Shown here in pieces: positions 1-6,148 of a stretch of DNA of 10,273 nt. Position 1 is the first letter of the stretch. Each line of letters opens with the position of its first letter. The notes below the pieces were generated by a model. The model did not search any database. It was not told where the DNA came from and worked only from the letters and a program-made list of their open reading frames with translations. Source of the DNA: an uncultured Clostridia bacterium (lineage in GTDB: Bacteria; Bacillota; Clostridia; Christensenellales; Borkfalkiaceae); contig CANRAI010000035.1 in assembly GCA_947628555.1 (NCBI GenBank), forward strand, positions 1 to 10,273. The letters run 5' to 3'. Position numbers and translations under genes: made by a program.

Positions 1-744
1 AAGGAAGCCGTAAAGGCGGCGATTTTGAAACTTCTCAATAAAAAGTACGGTTTGACGGAAGTGGACTTCCAGTGCTCCGAACTCTGCTTTGTTCCCGCGG
101 GCAAAGCGCGCGACGTCGGATTCGATTCCGCGCTTATTTCCTCGTACGGGCACGACGACAAGGTTTGCGCTTATCCCGAGATGACGGCTATTTTCGACAG
201 CGAAAACAGCCCCCACACTTTGGTCGCCGTATTTGCGGATAAGGAAGAAATAGGCTCCGTCGGCACGACGGGTATGCAGAGCTGGGTTATAAGCGACGTC
301 ATAGACACTATCGCCCATTCTTTCGGCGCAAATCCCATTGAAGTAAGATATAATTCTAAGTGCATTTCAGCGGACGTGACCGCAGGTTACGACCCCGCGT
401 TCCCTTCCGTTTTCGAAAAACGCAATACTACTTTCCTGCACTGCGGCGCGGCTGTATCCAAATACACGGGCGCGCGCGGCAAGTCGAACACCAACGACGC
501 TCCCGCCGAATACGCAGGCTGGATACGCGATATCTTCGATAATAACGGAGTATATTGGCAGACGGGCGAGCTCGGCGCGGTTGACGCGGGCGGCGGCGGC
601 ACGGTCGCAATGTACATAGCCAACCTCGGCATAGACACAATAGACGTCGGCGTTCCCGTGCTCTCCATGCACGCCCCTTACGAGCTGATTTCAAAAGCCG
701 ATGTGTATTCGCTCTACAAGGCTTGCCTTGCGTTCTGCAAATAA
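1..744 (+). CDS. M18 family metallo-aminopeptidase (aminopeptidase 1 type), C-terminal part
   Basis: The reading frame is open from base 1 and ends with TAA at 742-744, so the N-terminal part lies outside the window. The 247 visible residues are roughly the last half of an M18 enzyme (usual length about 430-470). M18 enzymes are cytosolic, two-metal (zinc) exopeptidases that remove N-terminal residues from peptides and usually form large oligomers. Visible family marks, numbered from the window edge: GHDDK with the bridging metal ligand Asp near residue 52; the catalytic Glu-Glu pair at 82-83 in DKEEIGSVG; SADVTAGYDP with a ligand Asp near 125; and MHAPYE near 224 with the last His ligand. 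The motif order and wording fit the clostridial 'aminopeptidase 1' branch better than classical aspartyl aminopeptidase, but substrate preference cannot be read from sequence. A GC-rich hairpin follows the stop. Confidence 0.93.
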   Translation, partial: KEAVKAAILKLLNKKYGLTEVDFQCSELCFVPAGKARDVGFDSALISSYGHDDKVCAYPEMTAIFDSENSPHTLVAVFADKEEIGSVGTTGMQSWVISDVIDTIAHSFGANPIEVRYNSKCISADVTAGYDPAFPSVFEKRNTTFLHCGAAVSKYTGARGKSNTNDAPAEYAGWIRDIFDNNGVYWQTGELGAVDAGGGGTVAMYIANLGIDTIDVGVPVLSMHAPYELISKADVYSLYKACLAFCK

Positions 745-802
745 GCAAATAACAAAATTCTGAGGAAATTGCCAAACCGTAAAAGGTCGGCGATAAAATA
801 AT

Positions 803-848
803 TTGATTTTAAGGCGGCGCCCGAATCGCGGGCGCCGCCTTGAATCAA
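803..848. terminator. Strong GC-rich hairpin after the M18 gene, probable terminator
   Basis: The arms 811-823 and 829-841 are perfect 13-base inverted complements around a 5-base loop. After a small mismatch (809-810 against 842), a further six base pairs form between 803-808 and 843-848. It lies between the M18 stop and the cls promoter, where a terminator is expected. There is no clean run of T after either side, so termination by the textbook intrinsic mechanism is less certain than the hairpin itself. Confidence 0.7.
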
Positions 849-873
849 TAAATTATAGTTTATAAAAAAATTC

Positions 874-903
874 TTGCTTTTTAATACAATTGAATGTTAT
901 AAT
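874..903 (+). promoter_or_regulatory. Sigma-A-type promoter for cls
   Basis: A -35-like TTGCTT (874-879) and a perfect -10 TATAAT (898-903) are 18 bases apart. Transcription would start near 910, just before the ATG at 914. An in-frame TTG at 890 lies inside the promoter spacer and is therefore unlikely to be the start codon. The same -35 hexamer recurs in the promoter at 8480. Confidence 0.7.
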
Positions 904-913
904 AAAAAAGACT

Positions 914-2488
914 ATGGAAGAAACCGAAATTTCCGTACGGCAGGCTTCCGCCGCCGGCGGCGCAGGGAAGATTAAATGCATACATAAGCGTTGGGTGGAT
1001 TTCCCGACGGGGGCAAAGGCGCTTTTAACAGACCTGGGTATAGTTTTTCAGCTTTTAGTGCTCGCGTCTCTGTATGCGTTTTTTTCGTTTTTGTCAAGAA
1101 TTTTTTTCTATGTTTCATTGGCGCTGACATTGCTTTCCGCCGTCCGGGTTTTAATCTGCGAGCGCGACGCGCAGGTAAAGACGAGTTGGCTGTTTCTGTT
1201 CGTAATTTCATTCGGCTGCGGTTATATCGTATATTTTCTTGCCGATAAACGGATATGTTACGGTTTGAAAAGGCGCAGATATTCAAAAATCTTCGCGCGT
1301 TCGGAAAAATATATTGGGGATTTTTCTGTGAACGGCGTTTCCAGGACGGTGTTTAATGATTGCGGATATATCCGCGATAAAGGCGGGTATATTCCATACG
1401 ACGGTACGGATTTAAAATATTTTTCCGACGCCGCGCCGTTGTTTACGGAGATGGTCGCCGACCTTGAAAAAGCCGAACGTTTCATATTTATGGAATACTT
1501 CATCGTTTCCGAGGGGCGGCTTCTGGAAAAACTTATCGAAGTGCTTTCCCGCAAAGCGGCGGAGGGCGTGGAGGTAAGATTTCTCTGCGACGACGTAGGT
1601 AGCCAGGGCGTTTTGAGGGGCGAAACGAAAAAGCGCATAAAAAGCGCGGGCATAAAATTCAAAGTGTTTGAAAAGCTTTTCACCCTTTTCAACTTCGGGC
1701 TGAACTTCCGCGACCACAGAAAAATCGTCGTGATAGACGGAAAATATGGTTACGTGGGCGGCTGCAACATTGCCGACGATTGCATAAATTACCGTAAGGC
1801 GCAGGGCGGCCGCTGGAAAGACGCGGGGCTCCGTTTGGAGGGAGCGGCGGTTGACGGTTTAAGCCTGGCCTTTTTAAGACAGTGGGAGTTTGCCGCCCGC
1901 GAAAATTCGGACTTCGGCAAATATCTGAATCATTATGAAAAAACGCCGAACGTGTCCAACGTTGTTCCCTATGCGGGCGGTCCCGAAATTAAAGAAGCGC
2001 TTTGTCGCGGAGTATATGAAAACGTCATTAAGGGCGCGCAAGAAAAGCTTTATATAATGACGCCCTATCTGATTCCCGACGGAAAGCTTTTCAAAATGCT
2101 GAAAGAAAAGGCTCAGAAGGGCGTGGATGTGAGGATTGCTCTTCCCGCAGTGCCCGATTATCCATTCATATACCTTGTGACGCGTTCCAACGCCGACCGC
2201 CTGCAAAAATGCGGAGTTAAAATTTTCTACGCCCAAAAAACATTTTTGCACAGCAAGGTGACTTTAACGGAAAACAGTTTGACCGTCGGTTCTGTAAATA
2301 TGGACATGCGCTCGTTCTATCTGGAATTCGACAACGGAGTATATACCGACGACAAAGGGGCAATGAATTCGGCGGAAGCCGATTTCAACGAGATATTCGC
2401 CGCAAACCCCGAAAGACCGCCCGAAAAACGCAATATTTTCGTGAAGTTTGCAACTGCCATTCTGCGCATTGTAAGTCCGCTGATGTAA
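914..2488 (+). CDS. cls: Cardiolipin synthase, phospholipase D superfamily
   Basis: The 524-residue product joins two phosphatidylglycerol molecules into cardiolipin plus glycerol at the cytoplasmic membrane. From the ATG at 914 there are three hydrophobic segments (about 41-60, 62-82 and 91-110), the last two forming the N-terminal region typical of Cls. Two phospholipase D catalytic motifs follow. The first is complete, HRKIVVID, with H268, K270 and D275, followed by GYVGGCNIADD. The second reads HSKVTLTE, with H446, K448 and E453, followed by VGSVNMDMRSF. The C-terminus ends in IVSPLM, like the usual SPLL. The length is normal for clostridial Cls. Glu453 replaces the usual Asp of the second motif. 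I chose 914 because the earlier in-frame TTG (890) lies in the promoter; no Shine-Dalgarno sequence precedes 914. A second PLD enzyme acting on another lipid is possible but less likely. Confidence 0.92.
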   Translation: MEETEISVRQASAAGGAGKIKCIHKRWVDFPTGAKALLTDLGIVFQLLVLASLYAFFSFLSRIFFYVSLALTLLSAVRVLICERDAQVKTSWLFLFVISFGCGYIVYFLADKRICYGLKRRRYSKIFARSEKYIGDFSVNGVSRTVFNDCGYIRDKGGYIPYDGTDLKYFSDAAPLFTEMVADLEKAERFIFMEYFIVSEGRLLEKLIEVLSRKAAEGVEVRFLCDDVGSQGVLRGETKKRIKSAGIKFKVFEKLFTLFNFGLNFRDHRKIVVIDGKYGYVGGCNIADDCINYRKAQGGRWKDAGLRLEGAAVDGLSLAFLRQWEFAARENSDFGKYLNHYEKTPNVSNVVPYAGGPEIKEALCRGVYENVIKGAQEKLYIMTPYLIPDGKLFKMLKEKAQKGVDVRIALPAVPDYPFIYLVTRSNADRLQKCGVKIFYAQKTFLHSKVTLTENSLTVGSVNMDMRSFYLEFDNGVYTDDKGAMNSAEADFNEIFAANPERPPEKRNIFVKFATAILRIVSPLM

Positions 2489-2558
2489 CTGACATATGCG
2501 CATAAATAAGCAGTAGAGTCCAGTTAATAAGTTGAGTTTATAAGTTTAAGTAAAGCAT

Positions 2559-2592
2559 AAGCCGCCGCGGCGTTTTGACGCCGCGGCGGCTT
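2559..2592. terminator. Bidirectional GC-rich terminator hairpin between convergent genes
   Basis: The arms 2559-2572 and 2579-2592 are perfect 14-base inverted complements with the 6-base loop TTTTGA. The hairpin sits between the cls stop (2488) and the minus-strand stop (2610), so it can serve both convergent genes. The flanks are A/T-rich. On the minus strand the bases after the hairpin contain several short T runs, and on the plus strand the stem ends in CTTT. Confidence 0.8.
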
Positions 2593-2609
2593 TAAATATC
2601 CTATTGGTT

Positions 2610-3908
2610 TTATGCCGCTTTGCGGATTTTATGTTTGATGGGGAACGCCCAGAAAATCGAAACAAGCCACAGCGCTATATAGCAAGCGCCGCTTATCCAG
2701 GTCAGCGAGTAAATCGCCCCGATTATCGCGCCTAAGTTTATAGCGGCGTCGGCTGCAATCGTACTCAAAACAGCCCCGCCGATAAGAGGCAGACATCCGA
2801 ATATAAGGCAGGGGAAGAAGCCGAATAGTTTTACGTACCACATTGTAAAGCGCTTATTCTTTAAGAACAGGTGCATAAGCGCAAATAAGAAAAGTATCAT
2901 CCATATTCCGGCAAAGCCGAACATGGCGTAAGCCGCATATTGCATATAGGGCTTGGATTGGTTTAGAGTTTCGCTGAGGCTGTCCATAGGGTTTTCACCC
3001 TGACCTTCGCCGCCGGAACTTTCAAGCAGACCGTTTATAAGGTCCGAATAATTAGTATAAATCTTAGGCTGATTTTCGGAATTCTCGGGGGAGTTGTTGT
3101 CTTCCGACCCGTTGGGAGCCGTATCGGTTTCCGCAATATACAAATGCTTTTGGGCGGGCTGCGCTACAACCAGATTCCCCTCGGTTCCGTCGTCGCCGCT
3201 GCCGCCGCCGCTGGCGTTCATAAGATTGGAAATTGTGACGCATATGAACGACTCCATCGTCAATTCATCGCCTACAACTTCTTTCGCCTGTTGGTAATAG
3301 TCCTTTATTACGTTCTTAATTTCATCCTTGTATTCGTCGGGTAAAATCTGTTCGCCGGTGGTCGATACTGCCTGCCGCTGAATTTCATCGACAAGGTCGG
3401 AAATCGCCTGTTCGGACTGTGCTTCGTCAGCAGAATTAAGAATTCCGTTAAATTTTTCCAAAACGGAATCCACGTTTATGTTTTCAACGTCTATATCCAC
3501 GTCGAGTTCGCCGCTTTCTATAAGCTTGGGCAGCATTTCGACCGCAACAGTCGCAACAATTTGATCCTGCGATTTTTTCAATTCATCGGCCACAACATCC
3601 GTGACCATTTGGGCGGTCTTTTCCGAATCCGAAAAGGCCAGATTTGCAAGAGTTATCGTGGAAATGCTCAGTTTTGTGTCTTTAAGACAATAGGCTATGG
3701 TGTTTATGAAATTCAAGCCGCTTGTAGAATCGTCTTGCGATTCCGAATCGCCGCTTTCCTGCATATTTGCAATTTCGGCAGCTATGTCGCCCACGTTGAT
3801 TACGAGAAGAGGGGCAACCAAAATACTAATAGCCGCAACAAGGGATAGAATCATCACAACTATGTTTACGGGTATTAGTTTGCGCTGTAAGCGCGTTTTT
3901 TCGTCCAT
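2610..3908 (-). CDS. Multi-span membrane protein with large exported domain, unknown function
   Basis: I do not recognise this 432-residue protein. The start is well supported: ATG at 3908-3906 has GGAGGT four bases upstream and a consensus promoter beyond that. The layout is as follows. A short charged N-terminus is followed by a membrane segment at about 11-35. A mostly helical, acidic region covers about 36-218, with stretches such as DVDIDVENINVDS. A Gly/Asn/Ser/Glu/Asp-rich, probably disordered linker covers about 219-305. Then come three or four membrane segments (about 324-349, 361-385, and a long hydrophobic stretch 390-422 that may be one or two spans) and a short basic tail. The acidic region is therefore probably outside the membrane. 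There is no catalytic motif I can name. It stands alone: convergent with cls and divergent from lepA. Function is unknown; a surface, envelope or sensing role would be a guess. Confidence 0.85.
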   Translation of the reverse strand: MDEKTRLQRKLIPVNIVVMILSLVAAISILVAPLLVINVGDIAAEIANMQESGDSESQDDSTSGLNFINTIAYCLKDTKLSISTITLANLAFSDSEKTAQMVTDVVADELKKSQDQIVATVAVEMLPKLIESGELDVDIDVENINVDSVLEKFNGILNSADEAQSEQAISDLVDEIQRQAVSTTGEQILPDEYKDEIKNVIKDYYQQAKEVVGDELTMESFICVTISNLMNASGGGSGDDGTEGNLVVAQPAQKHLYIAETDTAPNGSEDNNSPENSENQPKIYTNYSDLINGLLESSGGEGQGENPMDSLSETLNQSKPYMQYAAYAMFGFAGIWMILFLFALMHLFLKNKRFTMWYVKLFGFFPCLIFGCLPLIGGAVLSTIAADAAINLGAIIGAIYSLTWISGACYIALWLVSIFWAFPIKHKIRKAA

Positions 3909-3912
3909 ATTT

Positions 3913-3918
3913 ACCTCC
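3913..3918 (-). promoter_or_regulatory. Shine-Dalgarno site fixing the start of the 432-residue membrane protein
   Basis: On the minus strand GGAGGT is followed by four bases and ATG. This consensus site rules out the longer in-frame reading from 3947, which would begin upstream of the ribosome binding site and overlap the promoter. Confidence 0.85.
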
Positions 3919-3937
3919 GTTTTGATATTATATGTGT

Positions 3938-3966
3938 ATTTTATCATTGAAAAGAATTTTTGTCAA
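3938..3966 (-). promoter_or_regulatory. Consensus sigma-A promoter for the 432-residue membrane protein
   Basis: On the minus strand a perfect -35 TTGACA (3966-3961) is followed after 17 bases by the -10 TAAAAT (3943-3938). The expected transcript starts near 3931 and carries a leader of about 23 bases with a good Shine-Dalgarno site. This is the closest match to consensus in the window. It lies back to back with the lepA promoter. Confidence 0.82.
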
Positions 3967-3997
3967 CATTATATTTATATATGCCCCGCTTTTTTTC

Positions 3998-4026
3998 TTG
4001 CCAAAAATTCGTAATTTTAATATAAT
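3998..4026 (+). promoter_or_regulatory. Sigma-A promoter of the lepA operon
   Basis: TTGCCA (3998-4003) and a perfect TATAAT (4021-4026) are exactly 17 bases apart. The -10 box ends six bases before the lepA ATG at 4033, so the predicted transcript begins at or within a base or two of the start codon. There is no Shine-Dalgarno sequence in between. Confidence 0.75.
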
Positions 4027-4032
4027 AACCTT

Positions 4033-5838
4033 ATGGGCAAAAAGGAAAACATACGCAACTTCTGCATAATAGCGCATATAGACCACGGGAAATCTACGCT
4101 TGCCGACAGGCTTATGGAGTGTACCGGGCAAGTATCGGAAAGGGATATGGAAGCGCAGCTTCTCGACTCAATGGATATAGAGAGGGAGCGCGGCATAACC
4201 ATTAAACTTGCGCCCGTGCGGATGTATTACAAGGCTTCCGACGGCATAGAATATGAATTTAACTTAATTGACACCCCGGGGCATGTGGACTTTACGTATG
4301 AAGTATCGCGTTCGCTTGCCGCGTGCGAGGGCGCGATTTTAATCGTTGACGCCACGCAGGGGGTAGAAGCGCAGACGCTTGCAAATGTCTATCTTGCGCT
4401 TGAAAACAACCTTGAAATCCTGCCCGTGATAAACAAAATAGATTTGCCCTCCGCCCGCCCAGAAGAGGCTAAAAAGGAAATAGAGGAAGTTATAGGCCTG
4501 GACGCGTCTTACGCCCCCCTCGTTTCAGCCAAGGAAGGCATAAACATAGGCGAAGTCCTCGAAGACGTCGTCAAATACTTTCCCGCGCCGCAGGGCGACG
4601 AAAACGCCCCTTTGAAAGCGCTTATTTTCGACAGCTATTACGACAATTACAAGGGCGTAATACTTTTCGTGCGGATAAAGGACGGCACGGTGAAGACCGG
4701 CGATAGAATTAAAACCTTTCGTTCCGATAAGGAGTACGAAGTGGTGGAAGTGGGGGCTTTCAATCCTGCGCTTGTTCCCAAGGACATTCTTTCCGCGGGA
4801 GAAGTCGGGTATATTGCGGCTTCGATAAAATCCATACAGGACGTGGCTGTCGGCGACACCGTAATCAATCCCTCGCGCCCCGCCGCCCAGCCTTTGCCCG
4901 GTTATAAAAAGGTGCAAAGCGTGGTTTTCTGCGGGATATACCCCCTCGACGGCAGTAAATTCAACGACCTTAAAGACGCCCTTCTGAAATTGCAGCTTAA
5001 CGACGCTTCGCTTCTGTTCGAGGCGGACAGCTCCGTCGCCCTCGGCTTCGGTTTCCGCTGCGGGTTTTTGGGGCTTTTGCATATGGAGATTATACAGGAA
5101 AGGCTTGAAAGGGAGTTCGGGCTTGAAATAATCACGACGGCGCCTTCCGTAAGTTATAAGGTCATAAAGACGGACGGGGAGGAGGTTTACGTAGATAATC
5201 CTTCCCACCTGCCGCCTGTATCCGAAATCGAACACATAGAGGAGCCGATTGTCAAAGCGGATATCTATTCCCCGCCCGATTATTTGGGGCAGATAATGGA
5301 TTTGTGCCGCGAAAAACGCGGGACGTTCCTGCAAATGACCTATTTGGACAAGTCGAGAGTGCGGCTTGAATACAACCTTCCGCTTAACGAAATAATCTTC
5401 GATTTCTTTGATTCGATAAAGTCCCGCACGCGCGGTTACGCAAGTTTCGACTACGAGCTGATAGGCTACGAAAAGAGCAAGCTTGTAAAAATGGATATAC
5501 TTTTAAACGGCGAAGTGTGCGACGCGCTGTCTATGATAGTCCACGAAGACAGCGCTTATCCGCGCGGCAGAATGCTCTGCGAAAATTTAAAGGATGCAAT
5601 TCCGCGCCAGCTTTTCGAAATCCCCGTACAGGCGGCGATAGGCGGCAAGATAATTGCGAGGGAAACGGTTAAAGCAATGCGCAAAGACGTGCTCGCCAAG
5701 TGCTACGGCGGCGACATCACCCGCAAGAAAAAACTTCTTGAAAAGCAGAAAGAGGGCAAAAAACGCATGCGCCAGATAGGCAGCGTGGAAGTGCCCAGCG
5801 AAGTGTTTATGCAGATTCTTAAAACCAATAAGGATTGA
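4033..5838 (+). CDS. lepA: Translational GTPase LepA (elongation factor 4)
   Basis: This 601-residue protein is a full-length LepA, a ribosome-associated GTPase known to back-translocate the ribosome in vitro and to influence initiation and 30S assembly. The GTPase motifs are complete: G1 AHIDHGKST (14-22), G2 RGITI (53-57), G3 DTPGH (80-84), G4 NKID (134-137) and G5 SAK (165-167). The family segments GFRCGFLGLLHMEIIQERLE and the C-terminal AKCYGGDITRKKKLLEKQKE are present. The start is forced: an in-frame TAA stands at 4018-4020, no other start codon lies between it and the ATG, and the protein aligns with other LepA from its first residues. There is no Shine-Dalgarno sequence, and a TATAAT box ends six bases upstream. 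It is first in a four-gene operon, one base ahead of the next start; lepA beside hemW is a common order in Bacillota. Confidence 0.98.
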   Translation: MGKKENIRNFCIIAHIDHGKSTLADRLMECTGQVSERDMEAQLLDSMDIERERGITIKLAPVRMYYKASDGIEYEFNLIDTPGHVDFTYEVSRSLAACEGAILIVDATQGVEAQTLANVYLALENNLEILPVINKIDLPSARPEEAKKEIEEVIGLDASYAPLVSAKEGINIGEVLEDVVKYFPAPQGDENAPLKALIFDSYYDNYKGVILFVRIKDGTVKTGDRIKTFRSDKEYEVVEVGAFNPALVPKDILSAGEVGYIAASIKSIQDVAVGDTVINPSRPAAQPLPGYKKVQSVVFCGIYPLDGSKFNDLKDALLKLQLNDASLLFEADSSVALGFGFRCGFLGLLHMEIIQERLEREFGLEIITTAPSVSYKVIKTDGEEVYVDNPSHLPPVSEIEHIEEPIVKADIYSPPDYLGQIMDLCREKRGTFLQMTYLDKSRVRLEYNLPLNEIIFDFFDSIKSRTRGYASFDYELIGYEKSKLVKMDILLNGEVCDALSMIVHEDSAYPRGRMLCENLKDAIPRQLFEIPVQAAIGGKIIARETVKAMRKDVLAKCYGGDITRKKKLLEKQKEGKKRMRQIGSVEVPSEVFMQILKTNKD

Positions 5839-5839
5839 T

Positions 5840-6148
5840 ATGGGCTTTTTCGAAAGAGTATATAGCGTCGTTATGAAAATCCCGCGCGGGAAAGTCCTGT
5901 CATACGGCGACGTCGCGCGGCTTGCGGGCAGCCCGCGCTCATCGCGGCAGGTCGGCTGGGCGCTTCACTGTAATCCGCGCCCCGAAGAAATTCCTTGCCA
6001 TAGGGTGCTGTTTAAGGACGGTTCCGTAAGCTCGGGTTTCGCTTTCGGCGGACCGCATGTACAAAGGGCGATGCTCGAAGCCGAAGGCGTAAAATTCGGC
6101 GAGGACGGCAAAACAGATATGAAAAAATACCGTTGGGAGGCGCTGTAA
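5840..6148 (+). CDS. One-domain MGMT-family protein (alkyltransferase or alkyltransferase-like), intact Cys
   Basis: The 102-residue protein consists only of the DNA-binding, active-site domain of O6-alkylguanine-DNA alkyltransferases; the N-terminal domain of Ogt/Ada proteins is missing. Visible family residues are Tyr22 in LSYGDVA, Arg36 in SSRQVG (the position of the base-flipping 'arginine finger'), Asn45-Pro46, and PCHRV with the acceptor Cys53. The tail MKKYRWEAL resembles that of alkyltransferase-like (ATL) proteins, which bind alkylated guanine and recruit nucleotide excision repair. ATLs carry Trp or Ala where this protein keeps Cys, so direct alkyl transfer remains possible. AAGGA lies five bases before the ATG at 5840, with lepA ending one base earlier. 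The stop TAA shares its last base with the hemW ATG, so co-translation within the lepA operon is likely. Assignment to the family is firm; whether it repairs directly or only signals is unresolved. Confidence 0.92.
   Translation: MGFFERVYSVVMKIPRGKVLSYGDVARLAGSPRSSRQVGWALHCNPRPEEIPCHRVLFKDGSVSSGFAFGGPHVQRAMLEAEGVKFGEDGKTDMKKYRWEAL
6135..6140 (+). promoter_or_regulatory. Shine-Dalgarno site fixing the hemW start
   Basis: GGGAGG lies inside the last codons of the MGMT-like gene, seven bases before the ATG at 6148. It rules out the longer in-frame reading from the TTG at 6133, which would overlap the upstream gene further and precede this site. Confidence 0.8.

Noticed and set aside
367..775. 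Several minus-strand frames of 93-115 codons
   Set aside because: They are antisense to the M18 aminopeptidase, Arg/Ala-rich in the way shadow frames are, and have no start signals.
890..913. Extended N-terminus of Cls from the TTG at 890
   Set aside because: The extra eight codons contain the -10 box of a good promoter, so they are probably not transcribed.
2489..2558. Short A/T-rich near-repeats of the TAAGTTTA type downstream of cls
   Set aside because: They are imperfect, very short and consistent with A/T-rich spacer sequence; no unit length or regular period.
4525..5334. A 269-codon open frame on the minus strand
   Set aside because: It lies wholly inside lepA in antisense, has no recognisable domain or ribosome binding site, and reflects the codon bias of the real gene.
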